Positions 1 to 9,758 of a stretch of DNA of 53,908 bases are shown here, piece by piece. The notes beneath the pieces are model-generated. The model made no database searches, had not been told where the DNA came from, and saw nothing but the letters and a program-made list of their open reading frames with translations. Source of the DNA: an uncultured Lachnospiraceae bacterium (GTDB taxonomy: Bacteria; Bacillota; Clostridia; Lachnospirales; Lachnospiraceae); the NCBI GenBank assembly GCA_949472775.1, contig CASWVG010000014.1, forward strand, positions 1-53,908. The letters run 5' to 3'. The position numbers were made by a program, and so were the translations under genes. Positions within the stretch are counted from its first letter, which is position 1. Every line of letters starts with the position of its first letter.

Positions 1-25
1 TAAGTTTTCAAGGTACAAATATATC

Positions 26-42
26 AAAGGTCAGTGACCTTT
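26..42. repeat. Short perfect palindrome
   Basis: AAAGGTCA and TGACCTTT are separated by one base. It could be a protein-binding site or the end of an upstream element. Nothing else in positions 1-78 looks coding, although the window opens with TAA, which may be the stop of a gene outside it. Confidence 0.3.
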
Positions 43-78
43 TGACACCCTAATCATAATAGGAAATTGCGATAGTGT

Positions 79-110
79 AAAAAATCGAGCGTGCCGACGC
101 TCGATTTTTT
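79..110. terminator. Rho-independent terminator of an upstream transcript
   Basis: A perfect 14-bp stem, AAAAAATCGAGCGT and its complement, closes on a GCCG loop. The right arm ends in a T run and the left arm starts with an A run, so it could work in both directions. It separates whatever lies left of the window from the secreted-protein gene at 352. Confidence 0.8.
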
Positions 111-132
111 ATAGTCAGCAGGATAAAAATAC

Positions 133-162
133 TTGCTTTTTTCTTCTTTTGTGTTGTATGAT
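133..162 (+). promoter_or_regulatory. Candidate sigma-A promoter for the secreted repeat protein
   Basis: TTGCTT (133-138) and TATGAT (157-162) are spaced by 18 bases. Transcription would begin near 170 and leave a leader of about 180 nt before the start codon at 352. Confidence 0.5.
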
Positions 163-217
163 AGATTTACATAAATATTTATTATGGTAATCTTGTGCAA
201 CATGAGATGGAGGAGAA

Positions 218-313
218 GATTGAAAAATCAAATGGGTGTGCTGATTTTTCAATCACGAGTTTGCGTCGAAGCCACAAACTCGGTATCGCAGAGCCAGATT
301 GGAGATTTGGCTC
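218..313 (+). promoter_or_regulatory. Three consecutive stem-loops in the 5' leader
   Basis: Stem 1 pairs GATTGAAAAATCA (218-230) with 242-254, a perfect 13 bp. Stem 2 pairs CGAGTTTG (256-263) with CAAACTCG (275-282). Stem 3 pairs GAGCCA (291-296) with TGGCTC (308-313). They lie back to back and end about 30 nt before the ribosome site AGGAGG (341-346). They may regulate or stabilise the message, or be an inserted multi-hairpin repeat like those at 34589 and 36704. No known riboswitch class was recognised. Confidence 0.5.
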
Positions 314-351
314 GCGGCCTTCGCAACATTTGCTCAGGCGAGGAGGAAAGC

Positions 352-1446
352 ATGAAAAAATACAAAAGATCGGCGAAGATATGTATGACGGCTCTTGCGG
401 CCTGCGGGATGCTGCTTGCGCCTGCGGCAACGAGAATGGAGGTACAGGCGGAGGAAGTGATCGCCACAGTGCAGGGTAAGGTGATGGAGGGCACCACCGC
501 CAAGTTGCTGTATCTGGACACCTCAGACGGAAAGATGGAGATAAAGATTGACGGGAGCACCAGCACGGGAAACTGCAAGATGCTGCTGCCGGACAAGAAG
601 ATTAGTGTGTCGGTGGCAAACGGAAACGACGGTTATCTCCATGCGGTTACGATCTCAGAGAACGGGGAGAATCCCAGCGTTGAACTGGACACCTCAAAGG
701 TTTCCAATGTGGTCGGGACTGTGAATGAAAAGACGACGGAAAATGTTCTGCATCTGGATACGGCCCAGGGCGAAATGGAATTAAAAATTGACAAGAACAC
801 GGATTTGAGCAACTGCTCTGTTCTGGTGGTGTCCGGGAAGTATGTGGTAAGCTGTGCGAGAGGTGAGGACGCTTACATGCATGCCCTCAGCATTGCGGAT
901 GTGGCGGCGGCGCCCGTTCCCTCGACAGACACGTCACAGACAGGAACGGTTTCCCAGACGTACAGTCAGACGCCGGTGGTAAATCCGACAGGCGAGACAA
1001 GATCCGTGACGGGAACGGTGAAGGATAACTCGGAGGAGTCAACGCTTTATCTGGCAACTTCTGAAGGGACTTTTACCTTTAAGATCGACGACAGTACGGA
1101 CACGTCCAAAGGCATGGTTATGACGCCGGAAAATAAGATGATGGTTACTTATTTCAGAGGTTCGGACAACTTGCTTCATGCGACGTCGCTTATGGGCGTG
1201 AAGGACAGTTCCTCAGCCTCGGTGGACACATCTTCCCAGGCAACTGTGATTGGTACGGTGAAAGGCAAGTCTACGGAGAATATTCTTGTTCTGGATACAT
1301 CCGCAGGCGAGATGGAGCTGAAGATGGACAAGGTAGCGGGTCCGTCCGGCTGTAAGGTGTTGGTGGAAGGAAAGAAAATTTCTGTGACCTGCTCCAGAGG
1401 GGACGACGCCTATATGCATGCGCTCACCATCACAGCGGTAAAATAA
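352..1446 (+). CDS. Secreted protein with four beta-rich repeats
   Basis: A 364-residue protein of unknown function. Residues 1-33 look like a signal peptide: basic MKKYKRSAK, a hydrophobic stretch, then an AEE cleavage region. Four diverged repeats of about 65 residues follow at roughly 38-102, 119-183, 218-281 and 298-362. Each holds a GTV-x-K start, an L-x-LDTS-x-GEMELKID core, a central Cys in three of the four, and a closing R/N-GxDxYxHA motif. A Thr/Ser/Pro/Gln-rich linker (about 188-215) separates repeats 2 and 3. I see no LPxTG sorting signal or transmembrane anchor, so it is probably released or wall-associated without covalent attachment. The start at 352 is chosen for AGGAGG six bases upstream; in-frame upstream codons lack a ribosome site. 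The gene stands alone between a terminator and enolase. Secretion is fairly sure; function is not known. Confidence 0.8.
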   Translation: MKKYKRSAKICMTALAACGMLLAPAATRMEVQAEEVIATVQGKVMEGTTAKLLYLDTSDGKMEIKIDGSTSTGNCKMLLPDKKISVSVANGNDGYLHAVTISENGENPSVELDTSKVSNVVGTVNEKTTENVLHLDTAQGEMELKIDKNTDLSNCSVLVVSGKYVVSCARGEDAYMHALSIADVAAAPVPSTDTSQTGTVSQTYSQTPVVNPTGETRSVTGTVKDNSEESTLYLATSEGTFTFKIDDSTDTSKGMVMTPENKMMVTYFRGSDNLLHATSLMGVKDSSSASVDTSSQATVIGTVKGKSTENILVLDTSAGEMELKMDKVAGPSGCKVLVEGKKISVTCSRGDDAYMHALTITAVK

Positions 1447-1509
1447 GTTTTGTACATAAAATATGGAAATACATGTTTCAGACCTTCTCTGTGCATACTA
1501 GTGTACTGA

Positions 1510-2991
<1,482 letters not shown>

Positions 2992-3023
2992 GGTTGAAAG
3001 GGAAACTCTTCCGTATGGATTGA

Positions 3024-3167
3024 AATTGTACAAATAGCTCTCTTGTGTCGGGCTCCGTAACATGGAATCTCTCAAATATTCCGGCATGATATATGGATGT
3101 GAGACGGCGTATTAAGAAAATCTCATGTTACTGTGAAAGGACAACTGAGAGAGCTATTCGCACAATT
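3024..3167. repeat. MITE-like element with 20-bp terminal inverted repeats
   Basis: The left end (3024-3043) and the right end (3148-3167) are complementary at 18 of 20 positions, both carrying AATAGCTCTCT or its complement. A nested pair, GTAACATG near 3057 and CATGTTAC near 3124, makes most of the 144 bp an imperfect palindrome. It has no coding capacity. It fills most of the gap between enolase and the next gene, and could be a non-autonomous element or an RNA-folding unit. No second copy was seen in the window. Confidence 0.5.
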
Positions 3168-3320
3168 ATTATGATATAGAGGAGAGTTTCGCAACTGCTC
3201 AGATATAGTGTGCCATTATGCATAAGAACAGATGCGCTTTTTGTAAGGGCAGGAGACGGCTGTTTTGAGGGAGCAGGTAGTATGTTATGCTTAAAGATGG
3301 GGAAGGAAAGGGAGAGGGAA

Positions 3321-4031
3321 ATGAAGCGAATTGGCGTTCTGTCGGATACGCATGGGAAGCTCAGGGATGAGGCGGCAGAGATTCTGCGGGGATGCGATGT
3401 GATTTTACATGCGGGGGATATCAATACCCCGGAGGTGATGGAGCGTTTACAGGAAATCGCGCCGCTCTATATTGTCCGCGGAAATGCGGACAAGGAGTGG
3501 GCGGAGGGACTGCCGGAAAGTCTGTCGGAGGAAATCTGCGGTCTGCGGGTTTTCATGGTACATAACAAAAAGCATATGCCGAAAGAGATGGGGCATTATG
3601 ATCTGGCAGTGTATGGGCATTCGCATAAGTATGAGGAGCGCAGGGAGGGAAACTGTCTTTATCTGAATCCCGGCAGCTGCGGACCGAGGCGTTTTTCTCA
3701 GCCTGTGACCATGGCAGTGGTGGAAGTGGAGAACGGAGAGATTCGCGTGATCAGAAAAGATATCATACAGGAGACGCAGAGGACGGCAGATAAAAGGAGC
3801 GGGCGCAAGGCGGCAGAAGAAATGGGAAAAGAGGCAGGGCAGCAGTTTTTTGCGGAGAGACTGCATCTGATTTTGCGGGACGTGGACCGGGGAAGAAGCG
3901 TGTCCGAAATTGCCGCAAAATATGAAATGACAGAAGAAACGGCGGAGCAGATCTGCCGGCTCTATCTGACCCATCCCGGCATTGACGCCGCAGGCGTGAT
4001 GGACAAGATGGGGCTTCCGGGGAATCGGTAG
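3321..4031 (+). CDS. YfcE/MJ0936-type metallophosphoesterase with a C-terminal helical extension
   Basis: The N-terminal 165 residues or so are a calcineurin-like phosphodiesterase: SDTHG for the first metal site, HAGD, then GNAD, a histidine in MVHNK, and YGHSHK followed by NPGS near the end of the domain. Family members hydrolyse phosphodiesters in vitro with Mn; physiological substrates are mostly unknown. The 236 residues are longer than the usual 155-175. The extra C-terminal part (about 170-236) is helical, and RGRSVSEIAAKYEMTEETAEQ resembles a helix-turn-helix. The start at 3321 follows GGGAGAGGG; 37 in-frame residues upstream have no ribosome site. The gene lies alone after the inverted-repeat element. 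Confidence 0.85.
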   Translation: MKRIGVLSDTHGKLRDEAAEILRGCDVILHAGDINTPEVMERLQEIAPLYIVRGNADKEWAEGLPESLSEEICGLRVFMVHNKKHMPKEMGHYDLAVYGHSHKYEERREGNCLYLNPGSCGPRRFSQPVTMAVVEVENGEIRVIRKDIIQETQRTADKRSGRKAAEEMGKEAGQQFFAERLHLILRDVDRGRSVSEIAAKYEMTEETAEQICRLYLTHPGIDAAGVMDKMGLPGNR

Positions 4032-4148
4032 CACTGTGGGGCAAACGCTCCGAAATGGAGATTATTATATCATTTGCAGATATAGATTTGTGATAGAATG
4101 AAAGTAGTAATATGCGATAAGAAAAATAGTGGCAGGGGAGGGATTGCT

Positions 4149-5688
4149 ATGACCATAGAAGAGGTATTAGCGTTTGAAGAAATGCAGATATTTGAGCGGA
4201 AGAGTGTTCATATTGAGCCGAAAGCGCTGGCAATACCAATCATAGCATTTGCAAATGATTGCTATTGGGATATCCGATATAACGCGTAGAATTGAGGGGG
4301 TAGACTATGATAATAGGAACTTAAATGAACTTCTCCGTGTGCCATATGACTTTTGCGTACCGACTGTAAAAGTCGAAATTGAAAAAATACAGTGTGTAGA
4401 TTTTAAAGGCAGAAAGAATCATGTGCTTTTGATACATATAGAGCCAAGCATGGAAGTACATGCAAATCAAGCAGATGAAGTTTTCATGCGTGTGGGAGAT
4501 AAGTCAAAGAAACTCACGTTTGAAGAACGGATGCAGTTGATGTATGACAAGGGAGAGAGATTTTTCGAGGATAAGCCTGTTCCAGAAGCAAACATAGATG
4601 ACATTGATTTGGACGTTGTAAAAAATTACATTGATCAAATTGGCTATTCCAAGACAACGATGGAATATTTGATGGAGAATAAAGGATTTGTAAAAGAAAA
4701 GAATGGTATGATGCAGATAAGTTCAGCCGCAATATTACTGTTTGGGAAAAATCCGCAATTATATTTTCCTAGAGCCCGTGTACGCTTTATCCGCTATGAA
4801 GGTACAGAGGAACAGGTTGGTACAGAGATGAATGTGATTAAGGATGTCATCTTTGAAGGAACTATTTTGAAAATCATAACAGAAGCTGTTGCATATCTGG
4901 ATACACAAATTAAAGAGAAAACATATCTAGGTGAGGATGGTAGATTTATAACAGAAGAAGAATATCCCAGGTTTGTCCGTCAGGAAATGATTGTAAATGC
5001 TGTTACGCATCGCGATTACAGCATTAGTGGAACGGATATTTAGGTAAAAATGTTTGATGGAAGGATTGTTGTAGAAAGCCCTGGAAAACTGCCAGGTCTT
5101 GTAAAGACAAATAATATCCGGCATACACATTTTTCGAGAAATCCTAAGATTGCAGAATTTTTGAAAGCCTATCGGTTTGTGAAAGAATATGGAGAGGGTG
5201 TTGATCGGATGTGGAAAGAGCTGGAAGCGATTGGGCTGCAAGGGCCGGAATATAGAAACAATGCTTTTATGTTACAAACGATCATTAGAAGCAATGCAGT
5301 ACTTGAAAGAAAACCACAGTTTGAGAAAGAAAACCACGGTTTGGATATTGAAAAACCACGGTTTGGGAAAGAAAACCACGGTTTCGATGTTGAAAAACCA
5401 CGGTTTGAATGGAAAGAACCGCTGTTGCAAATGATTGATGATGCAGTATATAGCAAAGAATTAACCCCCATTATTGCAGGAAATGTAAAAAGAATTATAG
5501 AAATATTTGAGCTGAATCAGATTTTTGGTCGAAAAGAAATTAAGAAAGAATTAGGTTATGGTGATTATAAAGCAGGAAAAGCGATTGAGGCAATGCAGAT
5601 GCTGAATATCGTAATTCCTGTAGCAGGAAAGGGGAAAGGAAAATATATGTTAAAAGAAATGCAGGGGATTAGACGATGCAGATTATAG
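4149..5688 (+). pseudogene. Broken AlbA_2 (Schlafen-type) DNA-binding regulator / RecG-like ATP-binding protein
   Basis: Three ORF pieces together spell one protein of the widespread putative transcriptional regulator family (AlbA_2 domain, then a GHKL-like region, then winged helix). Piece 1 (4149-4289) starts after GGGGAGGGA and ends in LAIPIIAFAN. Piece 2 resumes in another frame as MIAIGISDITRRIEGVD. The missing ADGG-like residues point to a deletion of about 14 nt near 4254. A second lesion is the in-frame TAG at 5041-5043, probably once CAG, splitting HRDYSISGTDI from VKMFDGRIVVESPG. The C-terminal part (5050-5688) has a stretch of repeated KENHG/EKPRF units at about 5310-5415. The 3' end overlaps the hemZ start by 13 bases. 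Base composition is AT-richer than neighbours, consistent with acquired DNA. A functional full-length product is unlikely. Confidence 0.8.
5310..5412 (+). repeat. Short tandem repeats inside the regulator pseudogene
   Basis: Near-identical units around AAAACCACGGTTT occur four to five times at roughly 17-35 base spacing, encoding alternating KENHGLD and EKPRFG units. Each core contains the inverted pair AACC/GGTT. Such a linker is prone to slippage. Confidence 0.6.
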
Positions 5689-7202
5689 AGAGCAATAAGA
5701 CACAGTTTGAATATGACATACAGGCGCTTTTAAAGTCCTTTTACCCGGAATGGGAGCCGCGAATGCTCGCGCCGGATTCAGAGATCAGGGATAGAAGAAT
5801 TTTGGAGGGAGAGCCGGTGATGGCGCTCTTTTTCGGGGAGGAGGAAGTGACCCTTGAAATATTTCATACAGACTCCAGCCTTAAAAAGATTGATGGTTTA
5901 CATAATATGGAAAAACAGGATGCCCTGGATAAAGAACGGAGCGGCCATGTGTATACTTGGCATCCGCAGGAGGCGCCTGGCACGCCGGCCTATAAAAATG
6001 CCTTCAAACGTTTCTTCTATCTCTCCATGCAGAAGGAGACGGGCATCACTCTTCCGTGGGGCAATCTGACAGGCATACGTCCCACGAAGATTGCCATGAC
6101 GATGTTGGAACAGGGGAAAAGTGAGGCGGAGACCGCCGATTATTTGAGAACCATGCATTTGGTGAGTGAGGAGCGGACTGCGCTGGCATTGGATATCGCG
6201 GAAAGGGAGCGGCGGATTTTGAGCACGCTTCACTATGAGAACGGTTACAGCTTATATATAGGGATTCCTTTCTGTCCAACAACCTGTCTGTACTGTTCCT
6301 TCACCTCCTATCCGATCGGCGCCTGGAAAAAGAGGGTGGGGGAATATCTGGATGCGCTGGAGAAAGAGATTGAGGCGACGGCCCGGCTCTGCCGGGATAA
6401 AATACTGGATACGGTTTACATCGGGGGAGGCACGCCCACTTCCCTGTCGGCGCAGGAGCTGGAACGGCTTCTCAGCAGACTGAAAAAAGCCTTTGATTTC
6501 AGCCGGGTGCAGGAGTTTACGGTGGAAGCGGGCAGGGCTGACAGCATTACGGAAGAAAAGCTGCGGGTGCTTTTGGCAATGGGGGTGACGCGCATTTCCG
6601 TAAATCCCCAGACCATGAAGCAGGAGACGCTTGACCTGATCGGCAGACGGCATACCGTGGAGCAGGTGGAGGAAGCGTTTTATCTGGCCAGACAGATCGG
6701 ATTTGACAATATTAACATGGACATTATTTTAGGACTTCCCGGGGAGACGGCGGCGGATGTGGCACATACCATAGGGCGGATCAAGGCGCTTTCCCCCGAT
6801 GCGCTGACGGTGCATTCCCTGGCGGTAAAAAGAGCGTCGAAACTGGGACGGTGGATTGAGGAAAACGGCGCCACTGCCTACAATAACACAGGGGAAATTA
6901 TGGACATCGCCTCCAGAGGGGCGGCGGAAATGGATATGGTGCCGTATTACCTTTACCGACAGAAAAACATGTCCGGCAATTTCGAAAATGTGGGTTATTC
7001 CAGACGGGGCAAGTATGGCATTTACAACATCCTGATCAACGAAGAAAAACAGACCATTGTGGCTCTAGGGGCAGGCTCTATCACAAAGGGCGTCTTTACC
7101 GACGACAGAATCGAGCGGTGCGAGAACGTGAAGGACGTGGCGCAGTATATAGAGAGAATCGATGAGATGATTGAGAGGAAACGGCAGCTTTTCGGACAAT
7201 AA
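5676..7202 (+). CDS. hemZ: Coproporphyrinogen dehydrogenase-like radical SAM protein HemZ
   Basis: A 508-residue HemN-family protein of the HemZ subgroup, with an N-terminal extension (1-185) before the radical SAM core. CPTTCLYC (200-207) is the CxxxCxxC iron-sulfur motif; YIGGGTPTSL and INMDIILGLPGE are further family motifs. HemN-type enzymes oxidatively decarboxylate coproporphyrinogen III without oxygen; in heme-poor Clostridia, HemZ proteins may have another role. No other tetrapyrrole gene is nearby. The ATG at 5676 lies inside the end of the regulator pseudogene, so expression may once have been coupled; GCAGGGGA precedes it. A strong hairpin at 7213 follows. Confidence 0.9.
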   Translation: MQIIESNKTQFEYDIQALLKSFYPEWEPRMLAPDSEIRDRRILEGEPVMALFFGEEEVTLEIFHTDSSLKKIDGLHNMEKQDALDKERSGHVYTWHPQEAPGTPAYKNAFKRFFYLSMQKETGITLPWGNLTGIRPTKIAMTMLEQGKSEAETADYLRTMHLVSEERTALALDIAERERRILSTLHYENGYSLYIGIPFCPTTCLYCSFTSYPIGAWKKRVGEYLDALEKEIEATARLCRDKILDTVYIGGGTPTSLSAQELERLLSRLKKAFDFSRVQEFTVEAGRADSITEEKLRVLLAMGVTRISVNPQTMKQETLDLIGRRHTVEQVEEAFYLARQIGFDNINMDIILGLPGETAADVAHTIGRIKALSPDALTVHSLAVKRASKLGRWIEENGATAYNNTGEIMDIASRGAAEMDMVPYYLYRQKNMSGNFENVGYSRRGKYGIYNILINEEKQTIVALGAGSITKGVFTDDRIERCENVKDVAQYIERIDEMIERKRQLFGQ

Positions 7203-7212
7203 GTATTATAGA

Positions 7213-7239
7213 ACAGGACCGGCACGCTGCCGGTCCTGT
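7213..7239. terminator. Hairpin between convergent hemZ and the polyamine operon
   Basis: ACAGGACCGGCA (7213-7224) pairs perfectly with 7228-7239 around a CGC loop. No T run follows on the plus strand at once, though TTTTTT occurs near 7267 after another weak stem. It lies between two converging transcripts and probably blocks read-through both ways. Confidence 0.55.
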
Positions 7240-7271
7240 CAACACGTCTGTCCGCTCAGAAGGCGGCTTTT

Positions 7272-8483
7272 TTACGTTCCAAGGCGCTGTTTAAAGTCTG
7301 CGTATGCAAAGGTCCGCAGGCGCTGCAATTCCCTGTCCTTGCAAAGAATCGTGATATCCGGCAGGGGCATCCCGTTGAAGGTGTTGTTTTTACACATGGT
7401 ATAGATTGCCATGTCGCCGAACAGGAGAAGGTCTTGCTCCTGTAACGGTGCGGCGAAACTGTAATCTCCGATCACATCTCCGGCCAGACAGGTTGGCCCT
7501 CCCAGACGCACCGTGCAGGGCAGCTCCCCCGGCTCCCCGGCTCCGTACAGCGGCGGCCGGTAGGGCATTTCCAGTACATCCGGCATATGACAGGCGGCGC
7601 TTGTGTCCAAAACAGCAGTGGTTATCCCGCCGTTTTGCACGATGTCCAGCACGCGGGCGGCCAGATAGCCCGCATTCAGCGCGCAGGCTTCCCCCGGTTC
7701 CAAATAGACTTGCAGATCCCATTTTTCCTGTGCAGAACGGATGCACCTTTCCAGCCGGGGGATATCGTACCCGGGCCTTGTGATGTGATGTCCGCCGCCG
7801 AAATTGAGCCACTTCATTCGGGGGAGTACATCGCCGAAGCGTTCTTCCACCGCGTTTAGCGTGTGTTCCAGCGCATCGGCGTCCTGCTCGCAAAGGGTAT
7901 GGAAATGCAGGCCGTCCAGCAGTTCCATCAGTTCCGGGGACATGCCGGCATTCCACTGTGCGCGGGTGGCGCCCAGGCGGCTGCCGGGGGCGCAGGGGTC
8001 ATAGATGGCGTGATCCTCCTGGGTGGAGCATTCTGGATTGATGCGCAGTCCAATGCTTTTTCCGGCTTTTTTTGCTAAAGGGCCGAACCGCTCCAGCTGG
8101 CGTGGAGAGTTAAAGACGATGTGCCCCGCGTAACGCAGCAGCTCGTCAAACTCCGATTCCCGATAAGCGGCACAGAAGACATGCACTTCCTTTCCGGGCA
8201 TCTGTTCCGCGCCAAGCCGGGCCTCATACAGTCCGCTGGCTTCTGTCCCGTCCAGATAGGGGGATAAGGCTGGGTAAAGGTCATAATTGGAAAATGCTTT
8301 TTGGGCAAGCAGAATCCGGCAGCCCGTCCGACTGGACACCCCGGCCAAAATTTCACCGTTTCGGTGCAGCATAGCCTCGTCCAGGATATAACACGGCGTA
8401 GGCAGTTTTTCAAACAGTTGTCGTGGTGAAAGGCCGTCCAGCCCTGCAAAGCATGGGCGGCTTTCTTTTGCGCGGGTATCCAT
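7272..8483 (-). CDS. nspC: Carboxynorspermidine/carboxyspermidine decarboxylase
   Basis: A fold-type III PLP decarboxylase of 403 residues resembling NspC. LPTPCYILDEAML near the N-terminus and LLAQKAFSNYDLYP, which carries the PLP lysine, are typical. FGGGHHITRPGYD (phosphate-binding glycines) and EPGEA also match, and AACHMPDVLEMPYRP is characteristic. It removes CO2 from carboxyspermidine (or carboxynorspermidine) to give spermidine. The ATG overlaps the stop of the upstream dehydrogenase by one base (TGATG), so translation is probably coupled. It is the last gene of the operon. Confidence 0.9.
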   Translation of the reverse strand: MDTRAKESRPCFAGLDGLSPRQLFEKLPTPCYILDEAMLHRNGEILAGVSSRTGCRILLAQKAFSNYDLYPALSPYLDGTEASGLYEARLGAEQMPGKEVHVFCAAYRESEFDELLRYAGHIVFNSPRQLERFGPLAKKAGKSIGLRINPECSTQEDHAIYDPCAPGSRLGATRAQWNAGMSPELMELLDGLHFHTLCEQDADALEHTLNAVEERFGDVLPRMKWLNFGGGHHITRPGYDIPRLERCIRSAQEKWDLQVYLEPGEACALNAGYLAARVLDIVQNGGITTAVLDTSAACHMPDVLEMPYRPPLYGAGEPGELPCTVRLGGPTCLAGDVIGDYSFAAPLQEQDLLLFGDMAIYTMCKNNTFNGMPLPDITILCKDRELQRLRTFAYADFKQRLGT

Positions 8484-9742
8484 CAGTCCACCAGTACCGG
8501 GGTCCGGCTTTCACTACGGGGCAGACCGTACTTGTCCAGCGCCGCCAGGAAGGGATCGGGGTCAAACTCCTCCACCGTGTAGACGCCGGGTTTGTTCCAT
8601 TTGCCTGTCAGCAGCATCAATGCGCCGCACATGGCGGGTACGCCTGTGGTGTAACTGATGGCCTGGCTGCCAACTTCCCGGTAGCATTCCTGATGGTCAC
8701 AGATATTGTAAATATAATAAGTCTTGTTCTGGCCGGACTTTTTCCCGGTGAAGATACAGCCGATGTTGGTCTTTCCTTTTGTGCGGGGACCGAGGCTGGC
8801 CGGATCGGGCAGCAGTGCTTTGAGGAACTTTATGGGTACGATCTGCTGTCCTTCAAAGTCTACGGGACTGGTGGAAAGCATTCCAACATTTTTCAGACAG
8901 CGCATGTGATCCAGATAGCTCTGCCCGAAAGTCATAAAGAAGCGGATCCGCTTTACCTCTGGGATATGCAGCGCAAGACTCTCGATTTCCTCATGGTGGA
9001 GCAGATACATGTCTTTGTGTCCCACCTGGTCGAAGTCATATTCCCGTTTGATGCTCATAGGGGGGATTTCCACCCAGTGTCCATCCTCCCAGTAGCTGCC
9101 GGGGGCGGAAACTTCACGCAGATTGACTTCCGGGTTAAAGTTGGTGGCGAAAGCGTAGCCGTGATCGCCGCCGTTGCAGTCCAGAATGTCGATGGTATCA
9201 ATGGTATCAAACTCGTGCTTTTTTGCGTGGGCGCAGTACGCCTGGGTTACTCCGGGATCAAAACCGCAGCCCAGAAGTGCGGTAAGTCCTGCGTCTTCGA
9301 ACTTCTTTCGATAAGCCCACTGCCAGCTGTAGTCAAAATATGCCGAAAACCCCGCTTCCTTACAGCGTTTTTCGTAGACAGCCCGCCACGCCGGATCATC
9401 GGTGTCTTCCGGCTCGTAGTTGGCTGTGTCCATGTAATTCACGTCGCAGGCCAGACAGGCGTCCATGATGGTCAGATCCTGGTAGGGGAGCGCAATATTC
9501 ATCACCAGATCCGGTTTGTAAGTATGGATGAGGCTGATGAGCTGCTGCACATCGTCCGCGTCTACCTGGGCGGTGGTGATTTTTGTTGTAGTTTTGGGGG
9601 CAAGCTCTGCGGCCAGCTTATCACATTTGGATTTTGTCCGGCTTGCGATACACAGTTCAGTGAATACCTCGCTGACCTGACAGCATTTTTGGATGGCAAC
9701 GGATGCAACGCCGCCGCATCCGATAACAAGAACTCTACTCAT
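8483..9742 (-). CDS. Carboxynorspermidine/carboxyspermidine dehydrogenase (saccharopine dehydrogenase family)
   Basis: A 419-residue Lys1-like protein with an N-terminal Rossmann motif, VLVIGCGGVASVAIQKC. VMNIALPYQDLTIMDACL and NYMDTANYEPED are typical of the carboxynorspermidine synthase group. It would condense putrescine (or diaminopropane) with aspartate semialdehyde and reduce the imine with NADPH to the carboxy-polyamine used by the next enzyme. AAGGAGAT lies seven bases before the ATG. Position between agmatinase and the decarboxylase supports carboxyspermidine as the product, as agmatinase supplies putrescine. Substrate choice is inferred from context. Confidence 0.9.
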   Translation of the reverse strand: MSRVLVIGCGGVASVAIQKCCQVSEVFTELCIASRTKSKCDKLAAELAPKTTTKITTAQVDADDVQQLISLIHTYKPDLVMNIALPYQDLTIMDACLACDVNYMDTANYEPEDTDDPAWRAVYEKRCKEAGFSAYFDYSWQWAYRKKFEDAGLTALLGCGFDPGVTQAYCAHAKKHEFDTIDTIDILDCNGGDHGYAFATNFNPEVNLREVSAPGSYWEDGHWVEIPPMSIKREYDFDQVGHKDMYLLHHEEIESLALHIPEVKRIRFFMTFGQSYLDHMRCLKNVGMLSTSPVDFEGQQIVPIKFLKALLPDPASLGPRTKGKTNIGCIFTGKKSGQNKTYYIYNICDHQECYREVGSQAISYTTGVPAMCGALMLLTGKWNKPGVYTVEEFDPDPFLAALDKYGLPRSESRTPVLVD

Positions 9743-9758
9743 AGTGGTTATCTCCTTT

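Noticed and set aside
5310-5412. CRISPR-like short repeats
   Set aside because: Repeats lie inside a coding frame, have irregular spacing and no unique spacers of constant length.
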